From: Ciona intestinalis
Taxonomy: Eukaryota > Chordata > Ascidiacea > Phlebobranchia > Cionidae
NCBI RefSeq assembly: GCF_000224145.3
Contig: NW_004190423.2
Location: 189,494-253,493 of the forward strand
Length of the DNA stretch: 64,000 nt
Reading direction: 5' to 3'
Shown here: positions 24,588 through 36,320 of the stretch, piece after piece
Numbering within the stretch: the first letter of the stretch is position 1
How the letters are laid out: each line of letters opens with the position of its first letter
Made by a program: the position numbers and the translations under genes
The notes under the pieces: model-generated
Databases searched by the model: none
The model's input: the letters and a program-made list of their open reading frames with translations, nothing else
What the model was told of the DNA's origin: nothing

Positions 24588-25654
24588 CGTCATAATGACG
24601 TCACAATTACCACCGAAAGTGTAACTGTTCTGTATTTTTAGTTTTAAAACGATTTTAACTTTTAAAGTTATAAAAAAAGACATGAGGAAAACTGTAAAAT
24701 ATATGATGTAAGTTTTATGACGTCACTTGTAATGATTATGACGTCGTTTGTAGCGTTTTTCAGCCAAAGTGTTCTAAAAATTAGCGGCCCAAAAATACCG
24801 CAGCATATGATGAAATGTATTTATACCAAAACACCATCGAAGTGACTTTTCTGCCAATTAAGTTTTGCTGTCCGATTAGAATTGCCATTTAAATACGTTT
24901 TGTAAAGGTTGGGAATGAACGCTGTGATCTATAATATATAACGCTTGTATATAAGCGCCAATATTGCTTTGTAAGCCCTATATGTGGTGGCGTGTGCATA
25001 TGTGCGTCTGTGTGCAAAATGTGTGCCTATGTGCAACGTGTGCATTTCACACCGCATGTTTAACGATTGTAGCATGAGCCCAAAGCGCACACAATACATA
25101 AGTGCTCCCATGTGACCAAATGCACAACGTGCACAATCGGCCCAAAGTGCACATGACGCACATCGGCACCCGTCGAGCTATATACCTGTGCTTTTGCTAC
25201 ATACGCCTTTTACCAAAACCGCTTTTACGAAAGTGTAAATATTTTCGCCAAATTTATTCGGAATTCCCCGGTGTTCATCTGTATATGACGTCATGCAGTA
25301 GCCTTTGTTCCGTCACAGTTTCTATTCTGATTCAATAATCGAGAATTTGCGTCACAATTTTTAATCCTTTATCATTGATTATTACGTCATAGAAGAGTGT
25401 ATGACATCACAACGATTTTCTTTCAAAACATTCCGTCACTTCCGCACTTATTATTATATTCCGCCTTCTACGTAACATGCACTAACAACAATAATAGTTT
25501 AGTAACTTAACCAACATATGTAAGAAACCTTAGAACAACTGTGATTGTAATTTCAAATATTCCAAGATTTCGTCCAATTAATAAACTGCCAACAATACAG
25601 CGTTTTATCAAAGCTTTTTTTACTATTCAAACCAGCTGTTTTACATAAAATATA

Positions 25655-25740
25655 TATATAGTAGGGTGGGAGAAGACCAGACGGGACACATTTTGCCTAT
25701 AATATCCAAATATCCCGATCGTGTTTTAAACTGATCTTTT
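25655..25740. mobile_element. Partial MITE family A
   Basis: One end only: AGTAGGGTGGGAGAAGACC, a short insertion, CATAATATCCAAATATCC and GATCGTGTTTTAAAC. The second half is missing. Confidence 0.65.
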
Positions 25741-27049
25741 GAGAAAACCAAAGCGGCAACTACACACAAGCGTATATCAATACTACTGCTTTAGATTTGC
25801 GTGTAAATCTTTCGGCTTGTTGCTTAGGCAAAAGGTTTAAACCAATATTGTACCTCTGTCTAAGCAAAAGAAAAAGATAAAAACATTGTAATTGCCAACT
25901 TAGGGGTTATGAACAAAAGTAACAAGATTTTTCGAAGGAGTAATTTTGAATTACACTCGATGCAACGAAACGTACATATGCTTTCTACAAAATATTTCAG
26001 AAGTATAGCAACTGTAAAAGTTTTAGGGGTGTTTTTCTGGTGGCAATCTGTGCAAACACGTTAAAAATGAAATAAGACCCTGAACTTAGGTGTGGCTTAT
26101 TTAAGCAACAGGTGTTCCTGCTGTAGGCATGTTATTAGTACCACATAACTTTAGTGGAACTGTTGAAGCTAGAGGTTATATTACAGGACATAGATTAGCA
26201 GTAAAAACATAGGAACTCTCCGATTTCTGGACCAAACCAGTTTCGTGTCCATTGAGCGTAAACTATTACTCACATAGGTAATTAAGATTTGAAAAGGGAC
26301 TGGGGGTATTTTTGGGTCGTGTGTAACAAAATATGCCCAAAAGGGAGCGGGGCGTATGGTAGCAATTCAACAAGCGGGGCAAACATTCTTTCATGTTTAT
26401 TACAACATCACAAAATCCAGGGTGGTCTAGATCAAAGCAACGCGCTATACAACATTGGCAACGCATCAGCTAAAAAATCCGCCAAAGGATTAGCGCCAAA
26501 AGTTATCAGACTTTACTTCTAGCGTGAAAAACTTATTCCAAAATTTGCTCCACTACGATGGTGTTTACAGCTAACAGAGCGGTATGGAAGCACGCCATAT
26601 TAGCATACTTCAAAGGCGTAGGCGCAAACGCGTTGTTAAAAACGCCATAACGCGCCGACGAGCATTCAAGTTTAATGGACCGCAGTTATTCGAGTATTAC
26701 CGCTACAACGTCTTTCATCGGCGCTTCACCCCTAAATACACACTCTCAAATATCTATTTATCATGACAGGGTGCCAACCACCCAAAAAGCATTACTTATA
26801 ACACTGCATAAATCATCTTATGTACACCACAGAATATCGTACGAAGTATCTATGAGATACAGTACAAGCGTTTTAGGTGACACCTGTGGGTGAAAAGTTA
26901 TAAGCGACTAAATCATAGGTTCATTTTAGGCCCAGGAATTGAGAAATAACACCAGACATTATTATAACAAAATATCTATTAATCGCTTATAACTAAGCAA
27001 AATGCACTACAGTAGTGACTGACTAAAAATAGCCGGCAACATTAGACTA

Positions 27050-27185
27050 ACAACGCTGGGTGTAGATATTTCTTTGTTTTATTAATTTTACAGCGAGGGG
27101 ATCTACGCTGTAGTGTAAACGCCGCTTAAAAGAACAAATAAAGAAATATCTACGCTGACCTGCATTATGCAAGAACAGCAACAAA
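27050..27185. mobile_element. MITE family C copy
   Basis: GGGTGTAGATATTTCTTTG at the left mirrors AAAGAAATATCTACGCTGAC at the right; the core has CTACGCTGTAGTGTAAACGC. Same element as 48448-48575 and 51248-51375. Confidence 0.7.
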
Positions 27186-28698
27186 TTACAGACTACTTTC
27201 AATTTTAAAGACAATTTAAATAACACAAATCACTTTAAATAACAAATTACTTACATTCCTAATTCGTAGGAATACTTAAATAAAATATATAAATAAATAC
27301 TTCTATATAGATCGTACACTCACCTTTGTTTTATAACTTATCATCATTTTTCTTAACAAGCAATCGCGTTCAGCTACTAACTACTAAACTGTACTGCAAG
27401 TAAACACGCATTAGAGATTGTAACATTCCAGCAATTAAGAAACGCGCGCGGACAAGCAAAAAGGGCTGATTACGATGCATGCCTCGAAACTAAGTACCCG
27501 CTTTTTGTAGTAACACCCAAAACTACAATTCACAATTAAAATACAGAATTCGGCTGTTTTTAAGTTACAGTTGCTATTGTTAAGTATTATTATAGCAGAT
27601 AACGTTACAGTGGCAAAGTATAATGTATATTAATTATGGTAATTTGCACAATTGCGGGCATATATTCTCAGAAAAGGCTGCATATTTGGAAATACGCCAA
27701 TACCAAAATAGCGAAGGCATTTTACCATTAATGCGCAAAGCCTTGGAAGCTTTGTACCTAATCCTAAGTTATTATACAGCAGTGCTAATATGTGCGAATA
27801 AAATCGCTCAATATTACGACATAATACTCATTTTCTGATTAATTATACCGTAAATGCTCAATATACTAATATAATAAAGCTAAAAGACTAGTATTACTAC
27901 TAGACCTACATTACTGATCCCTACGGCTTTATATTATATATTCTACTTGATAACTACCCAAAAACTGCTAAAATTCCTCTAAATAATCTGATTACTAGAA
28001 CTGCTGTTATATAACAAAGTCATTCTGCTGCTTTGAGACTACTGTATAGTCACAATTGTTTCACTGTGACGTCATAATCGATTAAGAATTTCGGAATTCC
28101 AGAACGAACTTGTATTGAATAGGGGAACGAAAATTAAAAGAAAACAAGAAAATACAAAGTTATTTCATGGTTATTAAAAGAGCAGCGAAAAAAGTAAAAT
28201 TTTCACAAAATTTTAGCGGGTGGGTGGTTGAAAATGGGGTTTTTACTTGTAATTGTTGTTTATTGTGGTGACGCATGAACCATTGACACATATTCATCAT
28301 GTTTGACAGAAAATGAGCGAAAAGAGCAAAAATCGCGTGTCCGCTTTCATTTTGCGGCATATGTGTTTTAGCATCGGCATTTTGGGTTGTTTTGCAAATA
28401 CCTTCAGCTGCTTTAACCAACACAAGCGTATAATGAAGACCTTTTGGCCGAAGCCGAGACCACGCAATCGCATTAGCATTGGAGCAAATTTGAACCGCGG
28501 AGTAATTTCAAGGCTGGTCGGTTATCGGGCGATTTCCACCTTCGCGCAATTTCGAGCGTTTTAAGTTTTCAGGTATTGTTGCTTTACAATTACAATGGCC
28601 AGTATTCTGTAACAATGTCTTGACTACTACGTCATCGACCCGCCCCCCTGTACACCCCGAAGCAACTTGACGTCACAGTGACGTAATCAATAGTAACG

Positions 28699-31600
28699 TC
28701 ACGTTATCAATGACGTACGTTGGCACTTGTGATGGCGGTTTGTTGAAGCAAGACATGCCAGCCCAGCTTCGCAGTCGCAACGTTCGTAGGAGTCAGGGCT
28801 ACGTTTATGGTGCTGTCTTGGACGAGGACATATCTGTAAATTAACATATAGGTCAACTTTAAGGCTTTGGTCGTAAAATACAAATAAAAACTAGTTGGGT
28901 AAAAAGAGACATATGTGAATTCCCAATTAGATCAACATCAAGGCTTTACAACACAATTATAATGCGCCTGGCAGTAACATCAAGGTTTTATGCCTGCGCA
29001 ATTAGCAACAAAATAACAGTCGTTAAACATGGTATGGGTTAAAACTACTTGAGTAAAAATGTCAAAAAAAGCGTGGCTGCTAAACAAAACATGAAGCCTG
29101 AACTACTAAATTTTTGGTAACCCAAAAATTCCGCGGCCATTTACAGTTAAAGTAGACACCCAGTTGTTAACTAAGCACTTGAGAACGATTACTTTACAGG
29201 TCAGAGAGTCAATTGTATGTGTTGAGGTTCGGGCAAGATTTTGTATTTGATTTGGTCAAGGTGGTGAAATTAGATGCAAATTTATGGGTGTGGTGAGTAT
29301 GGTCACGATGTTGTTGCTGGTGAATTAGTAAAGAGCCTAACGATGCAGTTTGTTCAGTAGGGTGGGATAAGATGGATACCGGTATTCCATAATATCCTAT
29401 ATTTTCTGATCGTATTTTAACAATCAACAACACTCTGTTAAAGTCCCAAGGATACAATTATATAATTCTGTAAATATTATTTGTTTACTACAAAATGTGA
29501 CCACGAAATAGAGATTGAAAACACAGAACATTTTACCCCAGCCTACTGTATTAAGGCATAAAAGGTATTAATTCAATGACAAGATCTATAAATAGAATGT
29601 AACTTACGTGTCCAATCCTAAGAAAGGGTTTGCATCTCTTAACTAAACCATGTTGTGCGCAACAGAAACCATCGGCGCATTCGTATGTGTTGTTGCACTT
29701 CTCTTTTTCGCCTGTGTAAGTGTAAGTGTATGGGTTAATATATGTTTCATACACCTCATGCTCACTGTCGAGTTATAACACGGGGGCCTTGCCGCACCTC
29801 ATGCTCAGTTTTAAGTTGTACTGTTAAGATAGTTGAATCAGTTGTATCAATTTATACTGCACTGTCAAGGAATTTATTGGTAGGGCACAAACAAACCTCT
29901 GCTCATGGCCTTGTTTATTTTAGAGGCCGATTGTCATGGTTAATAAAATAACAAATCTAAATTATTCCGAACTAGTCATAACTCAGTATATGTATACAGA
30001 AGGAAACAATGATGAATCCACTATCCATACACCTATATACCAACAACTCAACTTACGTTTAGGTATTATAGTAGGTGTAGATGCTGGCTTGTCGTTTGGG
30101 TTCTTGGGCGGTGGGTTCTCCACCAACGGCCGGTTATTCATACACCTTCGCTTCAATCTTCGACATCTCTTCACTGCGTGTGACCGACACTTCCGTGATC
30201 GATGGCACTTCCGGATTTTATTCCTTTTACATTTGTTTTCTCTCTTTTTACAAGCTCGCCTTTTTCTCTTTTCTATTTTGTTGTGATTTCTCTGTTTTCT
30301 GTTATAAGGTCCGCACTGACCAGGACGATTTCCCGCGCAACGATACTGCAAAGAAAATGGGATAATTATAACTTCTGACATCACTGAAGATAGTTTTAAT
30401 TTTTAAAACAAAACGTTTATGATAAAAATCGTATTATACATACTTGGCCTGTAATGTATGTATAAAAACAGACAAGAAAATGTCTATTTTACAATATGTT
30501 TACTTTGTGCTGCAAAACTTTTACCAAAAACAACAATTTAGAAACAAGTTTTAACATTTTGTAAAACTGCAACAACATTTCCCTGAAACCTAATCAATTA
30601 ATGACGTCACGAACCATGACGTCATCAACCTATCTGTCAATCCTTTCCGGTGTTAGACAGCAAGCACACATATATTGCTTTGAAGCGAAGCTAATTCCCG
30701 AATCCGCGATAAAGTTATGTTTACTTACGATAACGTGGGTACAATGAGTGTATCAAACTACGTTGTAATGTTTGCGCTCGTAGTTACCGTGTACCTTCTG
30801 CTCGCTGTCGGGCTATCAGAAGGCATTGATGTACTGACGACAAACAGTGTACCGGTTCGTGGGATAAACGACAAACAGTGTACCGGCTCGCAAAATCAAC
30901 AAAAATGAATTTTTAACAATGTCTGGTCTTACACAAAGATATACATTCTCAAGTTAACACTTTGCGACATTCCTAAGCAACTACGACCCACGAGGTCGTT
31001 TAAGTTTAAAAACTTATTAACAACAAACACGAAGTGCAACGTCATAATCGAATGATGATCGAACAATAAATCCAAAAATAGAATTCCTGAATTATTTATG
31101 ACGTGGACAATAAATGATTATGATGATGAAGATATCTGGAGTGTTTCGTTTTCTATGAATGAAACACCTGGCGTTGGGCGCGCATATAAATAAGCCATCG
31201 CGAAAAGTCAATTAAATAAACAGTAAGTATTTTACAATAAAAAGAGCAAAAAAATGAATCTTTTGAATCTTGATGTACCGTTTTAACTAAATGAATAAAT
31301 GTGATATAGTTGCAAACATTGTTTCAATTTGTCCCTATATTAAGCCGTATTAGAGCTTATATATTACGGTGGTTTTATTAACTTTATGTAACCCCTATAT
31401 CCTTATATCGCGAATGTTATACAGGTTACAAATGCGATTATGGTTAAAATAACTTTGATGAAAATTGTTAAAAATCCTCTATCTTAAAAATTCAGCGAAT
31501 TTATTCGATAAAAAATTAATTTCGCGACTTCGCTTTGAACGCTCGACATCACGATGTTTCATTGTTGTTTTAGAAGCATTATCACGTCATAACGACACAT

Positions 31601-34600
31601 AGTCGCGCTTATCAATTGTTTAGATTCCAGAATTTCGAAGTCTTCATGAATTAACCGACCATCATTATTATGACGTCACAATGCCGGAATTCTAAAACAT
31701 GATCGTAGTTTATTTACACAAGTCGCGAAAAGTGATTGTTAATATTTTGGTTTCTTTCAAAATCGACGACGGCGCGATTTTTCACGATCGCTCAAACAGT
31801 GACGCTAAACTTAATTGTTACAAACGCGATTAAAATTCGGGAAATAATCGACAAGGATTGTCAGGTATTTGTTACGTCACAATACCGAAGAGTGATTGTT
31901 TCGTCATGATAGCGGTTGTGATGTCAAGAAACCTGATCGCGCTGATGTTCGTCCCCCCCCCACTTTTAGCGGGCCGGAAATTCCACAATCCTAAACATAC
32001 ATCCTGGAAACGAAACTTATTAAAGCGGCTCGCGCGTTGCTTCTGTTACGTCACAAAGCCTTCTGAACACCTGCCACGCGACGCGACGACAGCTTCTTTC
32101 CGGAGATCGAGGAATTTCTTGGTTTTGCCGAAATTACCGACCGAGTGTCGAAATCTCTGCAGCTTGATGACGTCACACGCAGCTGTATCAACATTGTGAC
32201 GTGTGTAATTTATATTATTTCGTCACAATTTAGCTGCAACACGTGTTTATAAACGAGAAAGAATTTCGTTTTATCGTCATAATCGATCAAACATTCGCAA
32301 CGGATATGACGTAAGAGGGAAAGCGGTTCTCGCTGTCAAAATCGCGGTTTGCTTTGTTTCGAAACTGGAGCGTTTCTGGTCGGATTGTTACGTCACAGTT
32401 GTTCTTCTGTTTGGCGATTATCGGAATATTGTTACGTCACAGTCGGTTGGAAACGGGAGGATAACAATGGCGAAGATGGAAACCGAATGTAGAAGCGGGC
32501 GGCGTTTACAAACCCTCTATGGGGGTTAGGGGGCTGGTTTCCCTACTTAACCCCTACCCCCAACCCCCGAGATGCAAACGCGATACTTCAAAGGGGTTGT
32601 TCGGGCATTGTGACGTGAACAAAGAAAACGCGCGACCTCGTGACCCCGAATATTCCATCTTACCCGCGTGATGGCGCGATTTTCTGCCATGATGTCACAT
32701 GGACAAATTTTGTGACGTCATAAAAATACGTCACGTTTTGTTGACGTCACATACTTTAGAGCTTTTCCTATGACGTAAGAGGAACACCTTAAGGTGACGT
32801 CATCAAAGATGAAAATAAGCGGAAGTTATATTTCTATTGAATTAACTTTTATCGCGTTCGACAATTACTTGAAACAATGATGCGGTTGTGGCGGTATTAT
32901 GACGTCACAGAAGTCTTTTGTTTAAACATCGAGATAATCGTCAGACATCGAACAAATACAATCAATAATAATCAAGTGGCGCTTATCGATTTATATTCTA
33001 AAATAAACATTTGTAATTCTATTCTCAAACAATGGGTAAGTTGAATATTTCAATCGACATCTTGCGCTACGGTATCGCGACTTTCAAGAGCTTTACAAAT
33101 ATCCTTATGATGTCATAGTCGCCACTGTTATCTCCTTCGAATATTTGAGATACCGCGATCGATGGAGACGCGGTGCAGGAATTGAAGTATAGTTTAGATA
33201 TTGTGAATGGCGTGGGGGACCTGGGTTCGAATCCAGGACAGGGTTGGAGAACCAAAGATTCTGGGTTCGAATCCAGGCCAGGGTTGGAGAACCAAAATTC
33301 CTGGATTCGAATCCAGGCCGGGGTCGGACAACCGGGGTTCCTGGGTTCGAATCCAGACCGGGGTCGGGCAACCGGGGTTCCTGGGTTCGAATCCAGGCCA
33401 GGGTCGGAGAACCGGGGTTCCTGGGTTCGAATCTAGGCCAGGGTCGGAGAACCGGGGAATCTAGGTTTCAATCCAGGGTTGAAGATCCCATAGCGAACGC
33501 AGAGCGTCAAATATTCAGCAGATCGATTTAAAAGCAAACTTTAAAGCGCGGTTAAGTAGTGGTTGTGTCATTGCGTTGTGTGAACAACAACAGTAAGTAT
33601 ATTCTGCAGCAATGGTTGCTTAATACCCATGTTATAACGACTGTCGACAGCATACCCATGTTATAACGACTGTCGTTTTCCAGCTAACGCAAAGATCATT
33701 CATTCAAACAACTAATCCAACAACTGATCTCAACCGCGCGCGGATTCTGTCATCCCTTGGTTCCCAACTCCCACAATACCCAGAAAACATTTTTGCCGAA
33801 ACCACCAAGTTTAACTAACGGAACTTTCCGTACTTAAGCCGCAGGAATGGAGCATTTACTGCTTTGCTATTACTTAAGCTTCTGAAGCTGTTTCAGTACA
33901 ATAGGAGTAATGGGCCAACTATGGCCTATATCCTTCACTATAGGATCTCACCTAATAAAACTATGTTTTCAAGTTTTACTACAAACTAAGGCTTCAATAA
34001 CTTGAAACAGTAAATCACTTCGTAGACGGCGAGTTGTTAAAATTAAAATCAATTTTATACCAGCATCATACTAAAAATAGGAAACAAAAACAAACTTATA
34101 TTTTATAAAAAATGTTTAATCAACAGCTATAGTATGGTAGTAATAGGCTAACTTGTTATTGACAGTTTAGCATCAAACACGGGTAAACGCCGCCAAAACT
34201 TAGCTAAACATACAAGCATACGAAACATAATACAGCCAGCTACAGCAATAAGCGTGTTCAAACATTTTGCTAACAATGCGCTTGAATTCTCCCATTTACG
34301 GCACACTAAATTACTATAAGTTTTAACACTTTACACACCACAAGGCGAATATTTTTACAAGTTATTGTAAATTATAGTTTTAAGACACGCAGTTTGAAAC
34401 CCCTGAACTAGACCAATAAAGGGAAATAAAATTTGATTTATATTCAAACATTTTTAACCACCGCCGTAACCGTTGTTTAAAGTGTTACAAATTATGAAAA
34501 TCTACGCAACGCGTTCTATGGCCTGTCCCATACATACTTACATATATATAACTCAATAGCGGTTCAGGAAATCAAGCTAAAGTTAGAACAGTATACACGC

Positions 34601-35235
34601 CATTGAACAGAACCTTGATTAAAAAAATTGTAATCGGTGTGTTTCAAAAGTTACTGAAAACTTATACAGTTTAAAAAGCAAATACTAAAAACATAGGAAT
34701 AAACAGTGTAACCAATTAAACTTCGAATTATAGAAATGGCGTCAACTTTAACCGCTTGAACCACCGTTGTTGGCTATACATAGTAAAACTTTGGCAAAGT
34801 TTCGGAAATCCCTAACCACAGCAAAACATGTAATACTGCGAACTTGGTTCCAGCACTTAGAAACCGAGAAATTTAATAATATTAACCGCCGTTGCAAGTT
34901 ACGAATCGTCAAAATTTCGTGATCAACAGTCTATAAGTAACCAAGAAATACAGCAATATATACAATATCCAGGAAATAATATGGAATTGAAATCACATCA
35001 ACCGATGTTAATGCCCGCTTAGTAAAAGTTTCACGCCACATGGTTCCAGAAACCATTACAATACACAAAACAGCACGCCACTCACCGAAATGGATCCTCC
35101 AGAAACTTGTCCGTGTTTGATTTGACTGACATGGCTGGGCAACGCTAAGTCGTTTCCATGTGAGGTTGATTCCGCCTCTAAAACGCAACAGTTCACCCAT
35201 AATACGTAAACCGCTACCACTTTCGACAGCAACAT
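28699..35235 (-). CDS. DKK: Dickkopf-family secreted Wnt antagonist
   Basis: Four exons with agreeing phases: 35235-35086, 30345-30057, 29711-29608, 28833-28699; 678 nt, 225 aa, close to vertebrate DKK lengths. The first exon starts MLLSKVVAVYVLWVNCCVLE, a signal peptide, and ends at a GTGAGT donor. The last two exons give the C-terminal colipase-like Cys-rich domain: CNNTYECADGFCCAQH, KRCKPFLRIGHICPRPRQ, then YERCDCEAGLACLAS and HHKCQRTSLIT. The ten cysteines follow the DKK Cys2 order. The second exon (about residues 51-147) is extremely basic, with spaced Cys in place of a normal Cys1 domain. Known DKK proteins bind LRP5/6 at the cell surface to block Wnt signalling; that role is carried over by family. 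Exon 1 rests on phase and signal peptide across a 4.7-kb intron, so further small exons are possible. Confidence 0.85.
29357..29546. mobile_element. Palindromic MITE family A in DKK intron 3
   Basis: AGTAGGGTGGGATAAGATGG at the left and TTTTACCCCAGCCTACTGTA at the right, with diverged internal landmarks. It is older than most other copies. Confidence 0.6.
30744..30908 (+). CDS. Possible small secreted or membrane peptide ORF (54 aa)
   Basis: The frame begins MSVSNYVVMFALVVTVYLLL followed by AVGLSEGIDV, a good signal-peptide or single-span profile, then a short polar tail with one Cys. An in-frame ATG lies 27 nt upstream. It is antisense within DKK intron 1. The second half overlaps a direct repeat (ACAAACAGTGTACCGG twice), and a related GTGGGATAAACG segment occurs at 57946. 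It may be a chance frame; no splice or family support was found. Confidence 0.25.
   Translation: MSVSNYVVMFALVVTVYLLLAVGLSEGIDVLTTNSVPVRGINDKQCTGSQNQQK
33221..33480 (+). repeat. Seven-copy exact 40-bp array, each unit with a tRNA B-box-like core
   Basis: Units start at 33221, 33261, 33301, 33341, 33381, 33421 and 33461, exactly 40 bp apart. The core is CTGGGTTCGAATCCAGGCC, which contains GGTTCGAATCC, a perfect match to the pol III B box GGTTCGANTCC in five units; the third (GGATTCGAATCC) and seventh (TAGGTTTCAATCC) diverge. The spacer is GGGTCGGAGAACCGGGGTTC. It lies in DKK intron 1. All three forward frames are open because 40 is not divisible by 3, so those ORFs are artefacts of the repeat. 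Confidence 0.95.
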
Positions 35236-35564
35236 CGCGCTTCAACTACAGAACAAGATTGAGCGAAGTTAGAACGCCGTCGCGTTTTATCGCGATCGCT
35301 TTTTTCCCTCGACTTCAAAGCGTGGCGCTTCTTGTTTGATCTTTTTTTCACTAGACCCGCCTGTCAAAATAGAGAACCCTGTTTCGGGAATAGCGGCTTA
35401 ACTATCCAGACAAGACCTCTCGCTTTCGATTGTTTTTCATTAATTGTAGTTCCAATTAACGGGTATTACAGAATATCCGTATTATTACGAGACAATATCC
35501 CGCTCTATGCAGCGATAGACGCTTTATCCGGCTGAAACCGATCTGTGACGTTATAATTAACCGA

Positions 35565-35843
35565 TTATGACATGATATATGGTTGTTGTTCTAACAGCCA
35601 AATGCCGGGAAGCGTATTTGTGACTTGTAGCCATGCAACCGGGGATCGGGGATTATAAAGCGGCCCGGCGGGAAGTCGGGGCTCGGATTGCGGCGTCAAC
35701 AAACAATCGGAGCCGATATTAAATCTCTGTTCATCGGTAAGAACAAAGAGCGGCGCGTGGCCCGTTAGGATCCCACGCATCGCCGCGTTCGATGAAAGCG
35801 CGTTCGCCGCGACTGCAGCACCAACATCCTGGTTATTCGGCTT
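35565..35843 (-). CDS. Unassigned GC-rich open segment (possible exon)
   Basis: A 93-codon open stretch begins directly after TTCTAG (usable as an acceptor) and reads KPNNQDVGAAVAANALSSNA, with TGHAPLFVLTDEQRFNIGSD further on. It is much more GC-rich than its surroundings. The plus strand also offers an exon-like stretch (35631-35736) ending at a GTAAGA donor, so the coding strand is undecided. No family was recognised. Confidence 0.25.
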   Translation of the reverse strand, partial: KPNNQDVGAAVAANALSSNAAMRGILTGHAPLFVLTDEQRFNIGSDCLLTPQSEPRLPAGPLYNPRSPVAWLQVTNTLPGIWLLEQQPYIMS

Positions 35844-36049
35844 CTAGAACCGCGATACAGTGACGTGACAATGCGACGCATTGTTCCGCATTGTTTGTGA
35901 AACAACAGGAACGCGAAACAGCGACGTAACAAAGAAAACACCGACAACCGCGGTCGGGTAAGCGACAGTGAAACTACGATCTGGAAAACGTTAAAATTTT
36001 AACGGAAAACAGAAATCGTGTGTAAAACATATAAGTTTTGGGAATACTA

Positions 36050-36320
36050 AATTCATGATCAGCAGATGTTTCGGACAGTAACTTGGTGGATAGTAACCTC
36101 TTTTACACTGATGATGGACCAAGTTACTGTCTGGATACTAAACTCATGATCAGCAGATGTTTCGGACAGTAACTTGGTGGATAGTAACCTCTNNNNNNNN
36201 NNNNNNNNNNNNNNNNNNNNNNNNNNNNNNNNNNNNNNNNNNGATCAGGTGATGTTTCGGACAGTAACTTGGTCCATCATCAGTGTAAAAGAGGTTACTA
36301 TCCACCAAGTTACAGCACCT
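36050..36320. repeat. Inverted repeat around an assembly gap
   Basis: TTTCGGACAGTAACTTGGTG, TACACTGATGATGG and CCAAGTTACTGTC form a hairpin-like unit, repeated directly and then inverted after the gap (GTAACTTGGTCCATCATCAG). Confidence 0.8.
36193..36242. other. Assembly gap of 50 N
   Basis: Fifty N inside the inverted repeat; the palindrome probably defeated assembly. Confidence 0.95.

Larger units (their letters stand above)
24588..28698. other. Intergenic region, no gene recognised
   Basis: Convergent tail-to-tail space between the Ig-domain gene and the Dickkopf gene. It holds a partial MITE A (25660-25735), a MITE C copy (27050-27185) and AT-rich DNA. Open frames of 60-88 codons at 26.3-26.8 and 28.2-28.6 kb have no recognisable domain, signal peptide or splice pattern. 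Near 25.02-25.16 kb there is a GTGTGCATATGTGC/GTGCACA-rich patch. Confidence 0.5.

Noticed and set aside
28160..28564. Overlapping frames on both strands near 28.2-28.6 kb
   Set aside because: Both strands are open, with no recognisable domain; position downstream of the DKK stop suggests 3' flank or UTR.
31858..32199. 113-codon plus-strand frame
   Set aside because: No start context, domain or splice chain; it lies in a region dense in TGACGTCA motifs whose repeated words keep frames open by chance.
33105..33531. Overlapping 85-95-codon open frames in three forward frames and two reverse frames
   Set aside because: They are read-throughs of the 40-bp tandem array; the same peptide appears in every forward frame because the unit length is not a multiple of three.
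34931..35245. 104-codon minus-strand frame beginning MKRDVAVESGSG
   Set aside because: It is an overlapping frame of the DKK signal-peptide exon; the +1 frame beginning MLLSKVVAVYV has the signal peptide and the matching phase at the GTGAGT donor.
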